Source of the DNA: an uncultured Bacteroidales bacterium
Lineage (GTDB): Bacteria > Bacteroidota > Bacteroidia > Bacteroidales > Paludibacteraceae
Reading direction: 5' to 3'
Length of the DNA stretch: 64,000 bases
NCBI GenBank assembly: GCA_902792535.1
Contig: CADAZU010000001.1
Span: forward strand, 116,218 to 180,217
Shown here: positions 1-9,137 of the stretch, in pieces
How the letters are laid out: each line of letters begins with the position of its first letter
Position numbering within the stretch: position 1 is the stretch's first letter
Notes under the pieces: generated by a model
What the model saw: the letters and a program-made list of their open reading frames with translations, nothing else
Told to the model about the DNA's origin: nothing
Database searches by the model: none
Made by a program: the position numbers and the translations under genes

Positions 1-1
1 C

Positions 2-436
2 GTGCCGTATTTTGCCGCGTATCAAGGTGCGCCGATGGCTAACCAGACACAGCAAATATTCCAAGATGTTGTCATTACGGCAACTGCACCGGGTTCGGTA
101 AGCAGCAGCGATGTAGAGTACCGCGGTATCTTTAACCCTGTATATCTGACAAATTCTTCCGACTACTTGTATCTGGCAGCAGGCAATACCATCTATTGGC
201 CGGGCGCAGATAACAAGCAAGTGAAGGGCTTCCGCGCTTACTTCAAAGTCGTTACCGGTAACAATGCTCCTATCCGCCGCGGAATGCCGGTTCGCCTCGT
301 AGAGCGCGCAGAGGTAACTACCGGCGTAGAGAATGTACACGGCGAGGATCAGGCTCTCAAAGTGCTGGAGAACGGACAAGTAGTAATCATCCGCAACGGC
401 ATGAAGTACAACCTCCAAGGACAAAAAATACAATAA
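2..436 (+). CDS. C-terminal part of a secreted surface protein (5' truncated by window edge)
   Basis: Only the last ~144 residues are in the window; the open frame runs off the left edge, so the true start is not visible. No enzymatic domain is recognisable. The final ~27 residues (KVLENGQVVIIRNG, then YNLQGQKIQ) match a C-terminal tag found on five other secreted proteins here, which suggests the same export or surface fate. The function of that tag is inferred from its recurrence. A 42-residue peptide gene follows after 18 nt and is probably co-transcribed, ending at the hairpin at 644-679. Confidence 0.75.
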   Translation: MPYFAAYQGAPMANQTQQIFQDVVITATAPGSVSSSDVEYRGIFNPVYLTNSSDYLYLAAGNTIYWPGADNKQVKGFRAYFKVVTGNNAPIRRGMPVRLVERAEVTTGVENVHGEDQALKVLENGQVVIIRNGMKYNLQGQKIQ

Positions 437-454
437 TCTTAACAGAATACGACA

Positions 455-583
455 ATGAAAAAGGAAAATTATATTCAGCCCGCAGTAGAGGTTGTCCCCG
501 TATACTCCATGATGGTGATGAACTCGGAATCGAATCCGTTCATTTTCGGAGGAGAAGATATTGGAGATCATGAGCCTGTATAA
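455..583 (+). CDS. 42-residue MKKxxYIxPxxEVV peptide
   Basis: Short ORF starting ATG at 455 and ending TAA at 581-583. It begins MKKENYIQPAVEVVPVYSMM, continues with a Met/Ser/Asn stretch and ends in an acidic Gly-rich tail. A second 42-residue ORF at 42160-42288 (minus) has the same N-terminal pattern MKK-x2-YI-x-P-x2-EVV, so the frame is probably coding. Small peptides of this form are common in Bacteroidales and uncharacterised; they resemble precursor peptides (conserved leader, variable tail). That role is inference. It lies 18 nt after the upstream CDS and before an intrinsic terminator. Confidence 0.65.
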   Translation: MKKENYIQPAVEVVPVYSMMVMNSESNPFIFGGEDIGDHEPV

Positions 584-643
584 AAAGTGTTTATTCAGGT
601 TCCTCCCCTCTCCCCCATACCCCTACACCCTACTATGTATATT

Positions 644-679
644 AAAAACCCTTCCGAAAATGAAAACGGGAGGGTTTTT
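644..679 (+). terminator. Rho-independent terminator after the peptide gene
   Basis: Stem CCCTTCCG (649-656) pairs with CGGGAGGG (667-674) around a 10-nt A-rich loop, flanked by A5 on the left and T5 on the right, so it can work in both directions. Confidence 0.8.
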
Positions 680-827
680 GATGTGCCGTCGTCAAGCCGT
701 TCCCGGAAGATGATCCCGTGATGCTCCTGCGATTGAAAGCAAATAGATAGCAGAATGGTCATATTGTATGCTTTTCTGTCCTGTTTGCCCGATAAATGTT
801 CCATTTATTAAAAAATTGCACGAAAAA

Positions 828-859
828 TTTGGATATTTGAAGAAATATTCGTAACTTTG
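828..859 (+). promoter_or_regulatory. Bacteroidota promoter for the surface protein at 913
   Basis: TTTG (828-831), 20-nt spacer, TAACTTTG (852-859); predicted start of transcription about 7 nt downstream. Confidence 0.8.
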
Positions 860-912
860 CGCGCTTTTTGTCAGATTGACTTTACAAAACCACAAACAAA
901 TACAATCAATCA

Positions 913-3900
913 ATGAAAAAAATCTATGCATTTCTCGTAGCAGCATTGTTCTGCACGTACAGTTACGCCGATCAGGCAGTAACAGTAAACCCCAGCGGAA
1001 CTGCCACACAGGCGCATTTCCCTGTTTTTGGCAATAACGCCGACAGTCAAGGGCAAAAGATGCAAGCCATCTATCTGGCAAACCAACTCAAAGGTATCAC
1101 AGTAGGCAGCGAAATCAAAGCGCTGACCTTCTACTCCGCCAATCAAACCCAATCTTGGGGTAAAGCAGAGTTCAAAGTATCTCTCGCCAAGACGGATGAC
1201 AGTTTCTTCCAGAATGCTTCCGGAGCGTATGCCACCGTCTCGGAAGGAAGCACACTTACCGAAGTGTACGAAGGAACTCTGTCTGTAGCAGAGGGAGAAC
1301 TGACCATCAATTTCACCACCCCGTACACCTACGAAGGCGGTAACCTGCTGATTCAGGTAGTAATTACCAGGGCAGGCACCTATTCTGCTTCTTCTTTCTA
1401 TTCCGCGAATACGGATTACCTGATCAAGTACGCCAATAGTGGCTCTTCCCGTGATAACAAACAGCCGAAAGTCACCTTCGTGATTGCAGGCGGCAGCTCT
1501 GATCCCATCAGCCAGACCTGTGCTGCGCCTACCGCGGCTAAGGTAGAATCTGTAACGGAGTCAACAGCTACTATCTCATGGCAAGGCGAAGCTTCGCAGT
1601 ACCAATACTGCGTTGAATTCGAAGGCGACCTGCCCGACTGGACAGCCGCTACACTCACGAGCCAAAAGTCTGTAACCGTATCCGGTCTCTATGACGAGCA
1701 GAAATATTATCTCTATGTACGCTCCTATTGCTCCGCAACGGAAGTAAGCGAGAGCGTAAGAGTTGCTTTCAAGACTGCTTGCGCCCGTATGAACGTGCCT
1801 TGGATTGAGACCTTCACCCGCGACGCCTCCGGTAGCGCGACAGTTGGTGACGTAGCCCCTGAATGCTGGACTATTTCCTCCGCTGCTCCTGCCGTAACTA
1901 TCGTAGCAGAGAAAGTAGATGACGGTAGCGGAAATCAGATACCTACCGGCCAACAATATCTTACTGTACGTGGAGGTGGTGCCACTACCGCTCAGGTATT
2001 TGCACTTCCTCTCTTCAACGCCCAACTCGACACCTGCGAACTGGCGTTTGACTACCGTACCAGCGTGGTCAACGAGAGCTACGGTTCGTTGGAAATCGGC
2101 TATATGACCAACCCCGCAGACGCTTCCACTTTCGTTTCCTTGAAGACGTTTGCGCAGGTTACTACCAGCCAACACGTGGTATTCCCCTTGAATAACCTGC
2201 CCGCCGGAATAGAGTACATAGCCTTCCGCTTTGCCGGAGGTACCAGCAATTTCGGCAGTGTGGTAATGGATAACTTTATTTTAGCCGGTATCGGCAAATC
2301 CCAAGACGTAGATCCCTCGCAAGAGGAACTGTCGGACGCCAATATATTGGGTCTCTCCTACTGCCAGGCACAGTTCGCATGGTATTCGTACTCCGCAGAG
2401 GCATTTGCTATCGGTTTGTTTGACGAAAATGGCACTCTGATTGCCCGTATACCGGTTACTACCAGTGAGTGCGACCGCTTTGCGCAGGAAGATATGACTA
2501 ACGGTGAGTTCAGTGGTTTCTCGGATGGCGATGACGTTGACAACCACTATTATTGCTCCACCAAATGGATCCTTAACGCCGAAGTTATGCTGAAAGGTTC
2601 TGCATGGGAAGCAAGCGTGATCAACGTAGGTTCACAACTCGGACTCAAGCCGGGTACCTACCATGTAGAGGTGAACGCGATGAATTCAAGCACATATGAA
2701 ATCGGCGAAGAGTTGGCGAATATCCCGTTCACGCTGGTAGAGAAGAAAGTAGAGAACCTCACCGCCGTTGTTGCCGAGGACAAGACGAGCGCCACCCTCA
2801 GTTGGGTGGCTCCTGAATTCGATGCGGGCGAGCGTCTGTACGTTCGCGTATGGTCCGGCGAAACGGTAGCTTACGACAACTTTGATACCAAAGATCGTCC
2901 GGCAAGCCCGCTCACCGTCAACGTACAGGAAGGACTCTCCTACACCGCTATCGTGCAGGTAGTTGACAGGTATAATAACGCGATGGGTCAGGAAGTGATG
3001 ACTAACTTCACCGTAGGTGTCAATAAGTTCGAACCCACCAACCTCCATGCAGAGGTCTTCGGCGGAGACAACGTCACCTTCTCTTGGGAAGCAGCGTCTC
3101 TGGCTGACCGCTATGTGATCACCCTCTTCTGCAACGGCGAGTTCTACGCTACCCTGACCGTCAACGGTACCTCCAAAACAACCACCATGCCCAAGGACGG
3201 CACTTGGTCGTGGACCGTACAGGCGTTCTACGAAGGCACCAACGGCAACTATTTCGAGGCTTCGAATGCGATCGCCGGTGCGGACTTCGTCTCCAAAGCA
3301 GCAGACATCCCGGAGGACGCCATCGTCATGGACGTATGGGGCATGGAGGCGGCGTACCTCGATGAATACACCGCGCAGTTCCCGGAGGGCAAGTACGGAT
3401 GGTATATCACCTTCGCTACCAACGAAGCAGGCGGAACAGGCTACCCGATGCCTACTTTCCTCATCTACACCGACAAAGAGCGTGCGATCTCCGGCGTGTA
3501 TAATGTAGCTCGCGGCGGTATTGACGCAGAGAGCTGCTATATCAACGTCAACGGCAAACAAGCGGACGCTATCACAGCTACAGACGCTGAGCTCCGCCTC
3601 CAGTTCGACGGATATGACGAGGAGAAAGCAGAGAGCGGCTATGCATACGGCTACTACACCGGTTCGTTCCGTCTGGTAGGATCGGACGGCAAGACCTATG
3701 TAGGTAAGTTCATGGAGATGTTCTGCAACTCGTTCAATTTCTCCACCTATGGCACGATCCGCGACCACGTAGGCATGTACGACGAGGATCCGAACGCCCT
3801 CTGGGGAATAGAAAGCATTCAGCCGTCAGAAGTCAGCACGCAGAAAATCCTGCACGAAGGACAACTCTACATCGTCCGCCCGAATGGCACGATCTACAAC

Positions 3901-3924
3901 GCTACAGGCATAAGAGTAAAATAA
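913..3924 (+). CDS. Secreted FN3-domain surface protein
   Basis: 1003 residues. Signal peptide MKKIYAFLVAALFCTYSYA at 1-19. Residues ~200-285 look like a fibronectin type III domain (PTAAKVESVTESTATISW, then YYLYVRSYCS). A beta-rich segment from ~290 beginning CARMNVPWIETF resembles choice-of-anchor/MAM-like modules; further FN3-like repeats follow near 610-790. The last ~25 residues (QKILHEGQLYIVRPNG, IYNATGIRVK) carry the shared C-terminal tag. Probably an exported adhesin or binding protein; no catalytic motif seen. It has its own promoter at 828-859. A TCAGC heptad repeat at 3818-3837 is read in frame just before the tag. Confidence 0.8.
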   Translation: MKKIYAFLVAALFCTYSYADQAVTVNPSGTATQAHFPVFGNNADSQGQKMQAIYLANQLKGITVGSEIKALTFYSANQTQSWGKAEFKVSLAKTDDSFFQNASGAYATVSEGSTLTEVYEGTLSVAEGELTINFTTPYTYEGGNLLIQVVITRAGTYSASSFYSANTDYLIKYANSGSSRDNKQPKVTFVIAGGSSDPISQTCAAPTAAKVESVTESTATISWQGEASQYQYCVEFEGDLPDWTAATLTSQKSVTVSGLYDEQKYYLYVRSYCSATEVSESVRVAFKTACARMNVPWIETFTRDASGSATVGDVAPECWTISSAAPAVTIVAEKVDDGSGNQIPTGQQYLTVRGGGATTAQVFALPLFNAQLDTCELAFDYRTSVVNESYGSLEIGYMTNPADASTFVSLKTFAQVTTSQHVVFPLNNLPAGIEYIAFRFAGGTSNFGSVVMDNFILAGIGKSQDVDPSQEELSDANILGLSYCQAQFAWYSYSAEAFAIGLFDENGTLIARIPVTTSECDRFAQEDMTNGEFSGFSDGDDVDNHYYCSTKWILNAEVMLKGSAWEASVINVGSQLGLKPGTYHVEVNAMNSSTYEIGEELANIPFTLVEKKVENLTAVVAEDKTSATLSWVAPEFDAGERLYVRVWSGETVAYDNFDTKDRPASPLTVNVQEGLSYTAIVQVVDRYNNAMGQEVMTNFTVGVNKFEPTNLHAEVFGGDNVTFSWEAASLADRYVITLFCNGEFYATLTVNGTSKTTTMPKDGTWSWTVQAFYEGTNGNYFEASNAIAGADFVSKAADIPEDAIVMDVWGMEAAYLDEYTAQFPEGKYGWYITFATNEAGGTGYPMPTFLIYTDKERAISGVYNVARGGIDAESCYINVNGKQADAITATDAELRLQFDGYDEEKAESGYAYGYYTGSFRLVGSDGKTYVGKFMEMFCNSFNFSTYGTIRDHVGMYDEDPNALWGIESIQPSEVSTQKILHEGQLYIVRPNGTIYNATGIRVK
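3818..3837 (+). repeat. TCAGC heptad repeat inside the FN3 surface protein
   Basis: The 20-nt run TTCAGCCGTCAGAAGTCAGC is read in frame as part of QPSEVS. The identical 20 nt recurs inside dxs at 14104-14123. Confidence 0.75.
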
Positions 3925-3928
3925 CCAA

Positions 3929-3958
3929 CCCCACCCTAACCCTCCCCTCAAGGGAGGG
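3929..3958. repeat. CCCTCCC/GGGAGGG palindromic repeat
   Basis: C-rich left part followed by CCCTCCC-CTCAA-GGGAGGG. Related copies at 8259-8289, 58692-58721 and 61143-61172; two of those are inside coding sequence. Confidence 0.75.
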
Positions 3959-3961
3959 AAC

Positions 3962-3998
3962 AAAAAAAAAAAGCGCCCCGCAAGGGACGCTTTTTTTT
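3962..3998. terminator. Bidirectional terminator between convergent genes
   Basis: A-run, stem AAGCG-CCC / GGG-CGCTT with GCAA loop and one mismatch, then T-run. It overlaps the stop codon of the minus-strand DUF4301 gene and follows the plus-strand surface protein. Confidence 0.8.
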
Positions 3999-5358
3999 AT
4001 TGGTGTTGCTCGCGGAGCAAGTCGTTTACCGTCTTCACGGGGTTGAAGGTGCTCACCGGCACCTCGACGAAGATCGTGTTCCAGCGGCTCATAGCGCCGT
4101 TCCACAGACCCGGCAACTCCAGCGCCAGCAACTCCTTGCCATCCTTGCTCTTGTTGGAGATAAAGCCCGTCTGCGGGTCAACGAACGACGGCAGGTCAAA
4201 CGGTTTGCCTTCGTAGTCGCGGATAGCGCACACCAGATCCACCGGATTGAAATGGGTGCTCTGTTTCATCAGCTCCGGATCGCTGATCTGGCTGGACTCC
4301 AAGATCTGGCAAGAGATACTGCCGTCCGCCTCGCGCACCAGGAACGGACCGCCACCCGGCTCGCCGGTGTTCTTCACTACGCCGCAGACACGAATCGGTC
4401 GGTTCAACTTTGCGCGCTCCTCGTCGCTCAGGTTCGGATCCCGCAATGCCTCAAAGACGCGTTTCTGCTCGGTCACCAGCACACCCGCCAAGATCTGTTT
4501 GTAGCGGATCGTGTCCTTCTTCAGCCGGTCCGGCACCACATTGTCGATATTCTTGATAAAGACGATGTCGGCGTCCTGTTGGTTGAGGTTCTCAATGAGA
4601 GCTCCGTGTCCGCCCGGACGGAAAAGCAACTTGCCGTCTTTCGTCCTGAACGGCGTACCGTCCGGATTAGCCGCCAAGGTATCCGTGCTCGGCAACTGCT
4701 CGCTGAATGTAACGTCGTATTTCACACCGTACTTGGCTTCGAACTTAGGCAGGTTCTCCGCAATGTGCTGGCGGAAAAGAGGCAGATGGTCGTGGCTCAC
4801 CGTAAAATGCAGATAGACGGTCGGCTTCTCGCCTTCCGTCGCCGGTGCTACGCAGTACTGCGCTCCCTCTACCAAGTGCTCCAAGGCAGGCGTGCGCGCG
4901 CCATCGCGGTATTTATGGAATAAGAGCAGACCTTTCGGCAGCTCGCCGTAGTGCATGTCGTTCAGCAGGTAGCGAACCGCCTCCTGACCTTCCTTGCCCG
5001 CCAGCTGCGGACCGAATGCGAACTGGTCTTTGTGCGCCAGAAAATCCTGAATGAACGGCGTCTCAATGCCGTCCTCCAAGTATTGGAAGAGGTTCTTGAA
5101 CATCCGGCTGGCTGCACCCGAAGCAGGGACGAACTTCAGGATCTTGTGTCCCTCTTTCAGGTACTCCTGCCATGCTTCGATATATGCCTCCTGCTCGGCG
5201 CGCTTAGGTGCCAGAATACCTTTCTTCGTCGATGCCGGCGCTACGATGTCTAACTCGGGAAAACCGTTTCGGAAACACTCCAACTGCGCTTCCGCTTTCT
5301 CTACAGAAATGCCTCGAGCCTGTAATTGCTCCAGGTCTTGTGCACTAAAAATTGCCAT
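3997..5358 (-). CDS. DUF4301 family protein
   Basis: 453 residues, starting MAIFSAQDLEQLQARGIS. The N-terminal pattern (F-x2-DLxQxxxRGIS, then FxxGFPxL) and overall length fit DUF4301, a cytoplasmic family of unknown function largely restricted to Bacteroidota. A Lys/Gly-rich region near residues 75-90 (FVPASGAASRMFK) and a GGHGALIENLN motif mid-protein look like nucleotide or phosphate contacts, but no activity can be assigned. The start at 5358 is fixed by a promoter at 5399-5430. The stop codon lies in a bidirectional terminator shared with the convergent surface protein. Confidence 0.85.
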   Translation of the reverse strand: MAIFSAQDLEQLQARGISVEKAEAQLECFRNGFPELDIVAPASTKKGILAPKRAEQEAYIEAWQEYLKEGHKILKFVPASGAASRMFKNLFQYLEDGIETPFIQDFLAHKDQFAFGPQLAGKEGQEAVRYLLNDMHYGELPKGLLLFHKYRDGARTPALEHLVEGAQYCVAPATEGEKPTVYLHFTVSHDHLPLFRQHIAENLPKFEAKYGVKYDVTFSEQLPSTDTLAANPDGTPFRTKDGKLLFRPGGHGALIENLNQQDADIVFIKNIDNVVPDRLKKDTIRYKQILAGVLVTEQKRVFEALRDPNLSDEERAKLNRPIRVCGVVKNTGEPGGGPFLVREADGSISCQILESSQISDPELMKQSTHFNPVDLVCAIRDYEGKPFDLPSFVDPQTGFISNKSKDGKELLALELPGLWNGAMSRWNTIFVEVPVSTFNPVKTVNDLLREQHQ

Positions 5359-5398
5359 GGTATTATAAATTTTAAAATTGATGGGCTCATTTGCGCTG

Positions 5399-5430
5399 CA
5401 AATTTACGATAAAAATCGGACATACACAAA
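5399..5430 (-). promoter_or_regulatory. Promoter for DUF4301 gene
   Basis: On the minus strand: TTTG (5427-5430), 20-nt spacer, TAAATTTG (5399-5406). Confidence 0.75.
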
Positions 5431-5455
5431 TTTTTCAGCGATTTTAAGCGCTTTA

Positions 5456-5487
5456 TTTGCGTATTTGAAAAAAAAGCGTTAATTTTG
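5456..5487 (+). promoter_or_regulatory. Promoter for the 120-residue ORF and downstream cluster
   Basis: TTTG (5456-5459), 20-nt spacer, TAATTTTG (5480-5487). The upstream in-frame TTG at 5485 lies inside the -7 box, so translation must start further down, at ATG 5506. Confidence 0.8.
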
Positions 5488-5505
5488 CAGCAAAATTTGA
5501 GTGTT

Positions 5506-5868
5506 ATGTCCCAAAAAGATGATGCTTTTGAGTTTGTCCTGAACCGCATAGCCGAGAGAGCTGTGCGCCGGTTGGGTCTGGATGCCGGAGACCCGCGTTA
5601 TGCCTTTTTGCTCCGCAATCTGTTAATCAGCCTGTGCGGTCCCGATGGGGACGAATATATAGCCGCCGAGATGATGAGTTACCTCAACGAGGAAGGCTAC
5701 GACATGGAGCAGGAGGAGGTGCAGCGTATTGTTTCCGAAGCCCGTGTGCAATGCGACCCGCATGTGTTTGCTCTCCAGACGGCGTTTAACGACATCGAGG
5801 AATTGAACCTCTCCGGAGAAACAGCCTATGACAATATACGCGGTTTTCTGGACAGACACGAACATTAA
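5506..5868 (+). CDS. Conserved-looking hypothetical protein, 120 residues
   Basis: Starts MSQKDDAFEFVLNRIAERAV and is acidic and mostly helical, with no signal peptide or membrane segment; likely cytoplasmic. I do not recognise a family. It is the first gene of a run (kinase, glycosyltransferase, SpoIID-like protein, methyltransferase) with short gaps or overlaps, so it may be a small partner of that cluster. ATG at 5506 is chosen because an earlier in-frame TTG lies inside the promoter -7 element. Confidence 0.65.
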   Translation: MSQKDDAFEFVLNRIAERAVRRLGLDAGDPRYAFLLRNLLISLCGPDGDEYIAAEMMSYLNEEGYDMEQEEVQRIVSEARVQCDPHVFALQTAFNDIEELNLSGETAYDNIRGFLDRHEH

Positions 5869-5880
5869 ATTGCTACCCAT

Positions 5881-6744
5881 ATGATTCTAATTGCCGACAG
5901 CGGAAGTACCAAAGTTCATTGGTGTCTTGTGACCGCAAGCGGACAATGCTCCGACGTCTTTACGGACGGCATCAACCCGCTTTTCCAGACTACTATCGCG
6001 ATGCAGAATAGCATCTCGAACCAACTTCTCCCCCAGATCAGTTCGCTCCTCTGGGCGGGTACACTCACCCATGTCTTCTTCTACGGAGCGGGTTGTACGC
6101 CGGAGAAAAAAGTGTTTGTTCAGAAGGCCTTGGAGGCGATCTTCAAGAAAGCGGAAGTGTTCGTGGCGTCCGACATGTTAGGAGCAGCGCGAGGTCTGCT
6201 GAGCCGCAGCGCCGGAGTAGCTTGTATTCTCGGCACCGGCTCCGGCAGCTGTTTCTACGACGGAGAAAACATCGCGTGGGCTGTTCCTTCTCTGGGTTAT
6301 ATCCTCGGTGACGAAGGGTCAGCCGCTGTGCTCGGCAAACGGCTCGTCGGTGACCTGCTGAAAAACCAATTGGGAGACGATCTCAAAGAGGCATTCTTCG
6401 CCGAGTACCAGACCTCCATGGCGGACATTATTGAGAAAGTGTATCGCCAACCTTTCCCGAATCGTTTCTTGGCGAAGCTCTCGCGCTTCTGCGCAGACCA
6501 CATAGCAGACCCGCGCATTCACGACCTCGTCTATGACCACTTCGTCCAGTTCATCCGCCGCAACCTCAAGCAATACAACGCCGATGCACCTATTGGCTTT
6601 GTGGGCTCCATCGCCTATTATTACCGTCCGGTCTTGGAGGAAGCGATGGCGGCTGAAGGCTTGCCGCTGGGCGCTATCATGCAAGACCCCATCGAAGGAC
6701 TCAAAGAATTCCATAAATCTGCCGTAATTCCCACAACAGAATGA
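5881..6744 (+). CDS. BadF/BadG/BcrA/BcrD-type ATPase, N-acetylglucosamine-kinase-like
   Basis: 287 residues. The N-terminal [13 protein letters not shown] is the phosphate-1 motif of the ASKHA fold; [11 protein letters not shown] near residue 120 is the phosphate-2 region, followed by [14 protein letters not shown]. The C-terminal [17 protein letters not shown] fits the adenosine loop. Family members include N-acetylglucosamine kinases, so a cytoplasmic amino-sugar kinase, possibly in cell-wall sugar recycling, is likely but not proven. Its stop overlaps the next gene's start (ATGA), showing translational coupling with the glycosyltransferase. Confidence 0.8.
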   Translation: MILIADSGSTKVHWCLVTASGQCSDVFTDGINPLFQTTIAMQNSISNQLLPQISSLLWAGTLTHVFFYGAGCTPEKKVFVQKALEAIFKKAEVFVASDMLGAARGLLSRSAGVACILGTGSGSCFYDGENIAWAVPSLGYILGDEGSAAVLGKRLVGDLLKNQLGDDLKEAFFAEYQTSMADIIEKVYRQPFPNRFLAKLSRFCADHIADPRIHDLVYDHFVQFIRRNLKQYNADAPIGFVGSIAYYYRPVLEEAMAAEGLPLGAIMQDPIEGLKEFHKSAVIPTTE

Positions 6745-8102
6745 TCAATACTTTTTATCTGCCGGGCCGCGTGTGCTCGACCGCTGCGATTCGCGAGATC
6801 GCCCAAAAAGCGACTGAACCCTACACCCTCATCTGTCTCAAACCCGACATTGAGTGGGTCTATTTGGGACAGGAGCGGATGATCCAAGTCCTCGAAATGA
6901 CCGGAGCAACCATGGTCTATGCCGACCATCTCAATAAAGTACAAAGGGACAATGTACAATATACAAAGGCAGACGGCGAATGGCTCATCTCCGAAGCGCC
7001 GGTCATTGACTACCAAGCCGGTGCGCTGCGGGACGACTTTGATTTCGGTGCTGTGCTCCTGTGGGACACTGCCAAACTCAAAGCGCTCGTCGCACAAATG
7101 GACACCGACTACGAATATGCCGGTCTTTACGACCTGCGGTTGCGGGCTGAACGGTTAGAGCATATTCCCGAGTATCTCTATTACGAGGTGGAGACCGACA
7201 CCCGCAAGTCCGGAGAGAAACTCTTTGACTATGTCGATCCGCGTAACAGAGCCGTTCAGATCGAGATGGAGGCTTGCGTCACAGCCCATCTCAAACGCAT
7301 CGGAGCATACCTTGCGCTGGGTGAATACCAACCCCTGCCGGAAGCCGGAGAGTTCCCTGTCACCGCCAGTGTCATTATTCCTTGTAAAAACCGCGCGCGT
7401 ACGATCGCGGACGCGGTACGCTCCGCACTTGCGCAGAAAGTACGGGCTCCCTACTCGTTCAACGTCATCGTCGTGGACGACAACTCCACCGACGGCACAG
7501 CGGAAATCCTTAATGACCTTAAAGCCCTTAATGACCCTAAAGACCTTATAGTCATTGCCCAGGACAAGACCTGGCACGCCATCGGCGGTAACTGGAACGT
7601 AGCAATCCACGACCCGCGTTGCGGTAAATATGCGATCCAGTTGGACTCCGACGACACCTATTTTGACGAACACACCGTGCAGAAATTCATTGACGCCTTT
7701 GAGTCCGGTCAGTACGGAATGGTCATTGGCACGTACCAACTGACCAACATGGCGGGCGAGATCTTACCTCCGGGCGTGATTGACCACCGCGAATGGACAA
7801 ACGAAAACGGGCGCAACAACGCCTTGCGAATCAACGGATTAGGTGCGCCGCGAGGCTTCTACGTACCGCTCCTTCGGACGATCAATTATCCCACCACCAA
7901 ATATGGCGAAGACTACGCCGTCGGACTGCGTATTAGCCGCGACTGGCGTATCGGGCGGATCTACGACGTGCTCTATAACTGCCGCCGGTGGGAAGACAAC
8001 TCCGACGCCAACTGCGACATCGTAGCCATGAACCGCAATAACTGGTACAAAGACCGCCTACGCACGTGGGAACTGATTGCACGGATAAAGAATAAGGAAT
8101 AA
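6741..8102 (+). CDS. Family 2 glycosyltransferase with extra N-terminal domain
   Basis: 453 residues. A central GT2 domain (~205-350) shows [26 protein letters not shown] and the metal-binding QLDSDDTYF. The first ~200 residues form a second sugar-nucleotide-fold-like domain ([15 protein letters not shown], then MVYADH) seen in Bacteroidales homologues. Probably cytoplasmic; acceptor unknown. It overlaps the kinase upstream by 4 nt and precedes a SpoIID-like gene by 6 nt. A GTAC-type repeat (6939-6969) is read in frame as [10 protein letters not shown] between the two domains. Confidence 0.85.
   Translation: MINTFYLPGRVCSTAAIREIAQKATEPYTLICLKPDIEWVYLGQERMIQVLEMTGATMVYADHLNKVQRDNVQYTKADGEWLISEAPVIDYQAGALRDDFDFGAVLLWDTAKLKALVAQMDTDYEYAGLYDLRLRAERLEHIPEYLYYEVETDTRKSGEKLFDYVDPRNRAVQIEMEACVTAHLKRIGAYLALGEYQPLPEAGEFPVTASVIIPCKNRARTIADAVRSALAQKVRAPYSFNVIVVDDNSTDGTAEILNDLKALNDPKDLIVIAQDKTWHAIGGNWNVAIHDPRCGKYAIQLDSDDTYFDEHTVQKFIDAFESGQYGMVIGTYQLTNMAGEILPPGVIDHREWTNENGRNNALRINGLGAPRGFYVPLLRTINYPTTKYGEDYAVGLRISRDWRIGRIYDVLYNCRRWEDNSDANCDIVAMNRNNWYKDRLRTWELIARIKNKE
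6939..6969 (+). repeat. GTAC-type repeat inside the GT2 gene
   Basis: GTACAAAGGGACAATGTAC followed by a second partial unit; read in frame. Similar copy in the methyltransferase gene at 9484-9513. Confidence 0.7.
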
Positions 8103-8112
8103 AGAATAATGA
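8086..8112 (+). repeat. AATAAAGAATA simple repeat at a gene junction
   Basis: Tandem AAGAATA-like units span the stop codon of the glycosyltransferase and the ATG of the next gene. Confidence 0.55.
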
Positions 8113-9137
8113 ATATCCGCATCGGTATATTGACTGCGCCCAAGATCGATTTTGAGCAGCGGGAACACTCTTTCGTACTGAAAAACGTGCGGATTGGCAT
8201 CGGCTTTCATTGGGACCGACACGAAGACCAGGAGTTCGCGGGCACGCTGGAGATAAAGCCCACCCCTACCCCCTCCCAAAAGGGAGGGGAACCTTGGCAG
8301 GTAGCCGTCAACACCATCGACTTGGAGGACTACCTCTGTTCGGTCATTTCTTCCGAGATGAACGCCAACAGCCCGATGGAGTTACTCAAAGCACATGCCA
8401 TCATCTCCCGCTCTTGGGCTATCCGCGCAATGGAAAACCCCAATCATGAAGGGTTTCATGTATGTGCCGACGACCATTGCCAGCGGTACGAAGGGCTCAG
8501 ACGGATGAACGAACGCGCCGTGGAAGCCGTGCGGGCAACTGCCGGACAAGTGCTGATGTACGATGGCAAAGTGTGCGACTGCCGCTATTACAAATGCTGC
8601 GGGGGAAAAACCGAAATATGGAGCACGTGCTGGGAAGACATTGACGTGCCCTATATACAATCCGTCGAATGTCCGTACTGCGGGCGGGTGAGCGAACGCA
8701 CTTTGCAACTCGTGCTGAATAATTACGACCAAGAGACCACGGATTTCCACGATTGGCAGGTCTCCTATACCGCTGACGAGTTGAGCGAGATCATCCGCTC
8801 TAAATCAGGGATCGACTTCGGGTCAATCCTAGACATTATTCCTCTCAAGCGAGGTGCTTCGGGGCGTATTTACCAACTCAAAATAGTGGGTACGAAGCAC
8901 ACCGAAATCATCGGCAAAGAGCTCAAGATCCGCCTCTGGCTTAGCCGCACCTGCCTCTATAGTTCTTGGTTTGAGGTGGAGAAAGGATCTTCGTCCTTCG
9001 TACTTCGCGGTCACGGTTGGGGTCACGGAGCAGGGCTATGCCAAATAGGCGCAGCTGTCATGGCGGCGGAAGGAAAAACATACGAAGAGATCTTATCCTA
9101 TTACTATCGTGGGGCAGTACTCCAACATATCCATTGA
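8109..9137 (+). CDS. SpoIID/LytB domain protein
   Basis: 342 residues without signal peptide. The SpoIID core is clear: VAVNTIDLEDYLCSVISSEM (~75-95), LLKAHAIISRSWAIRAM, and C-terminal GHGWGHGAGLCQIGA with A-AEGKTYEEILSYYY. Family members are peptidoglycan lytic transglycosylases or amidase enhancers; absence of an export signal is notable. Cys-rich segment (CADDHC, CDCRYYKCCGGKTE, CPYCG) may bind metal. The C-rich palindromic repeat at 8259-8289 is read in frame as TPTPSQKGG. The gene overlaps the methyltransferase by 29 nt. Confidence 0.85.
   Translation: MNIRIGILTAPKIDFEQREHSFVLKNVRIGIGFHWDRHEDQEFAGTLEIKPTPTPSQKGGEPWQVAVNTIDLEDYLCSVISSEMNANSPMELLKAHAIISRSWAIRAMENPNHEGFHVCADDHCQRYEGLRRMNERAVEAVRATAGQVLMYDGKVCDCRYYKCCGGKTEIWSTCWEDIDVPYIQSVECPYCGRVSERTLQLVLNNYDQETTDFHDWQVSYTADELSEIIRSKSGIDFGSILDIIPLKRGASGRIYQLKIVGTKHTEIIGKELKIRLWLSRTCLYSSWFEVEKGSSSFVLRGHGWGHGAGLCQIGAAVMAAEGKTYEEILSYYYRGAVLQHIH
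8259..8289. repeat. GGGAGGG palindromic repeat inside the SpoIID gene
   Basis: CCCCCTCCC-AAAA-GGGAGGGG hairpin preceded by CCCACCCCTA. Read in frame as a Pro/Thr-rich loop before the SpoIID core. Confidence 0.75.

Larger units (their letters stand above)
584..912. other. Intergenic region with terminator and promoter
   Basis: No further gene seen. It holds a C-rich stretch (about 601-630), the hairpin terminator at 644-679, and the promoter at 828-859 for the large downstream surface protein. Confidence 0.6.

Noticed and set aside
2686-3768. 360-codon open frame on the minus strand antisense to the FN3 surface protein
   Set aside because: Fully inside a well-supported gene; no promoter, no recognisable motif, composition explained by codon bias of the sense gene.
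5485-5505. TTG at 5485 as start of the 120-residue protein
   Set aside because: The codon is part of the promoter -7 element TAATTTTG.
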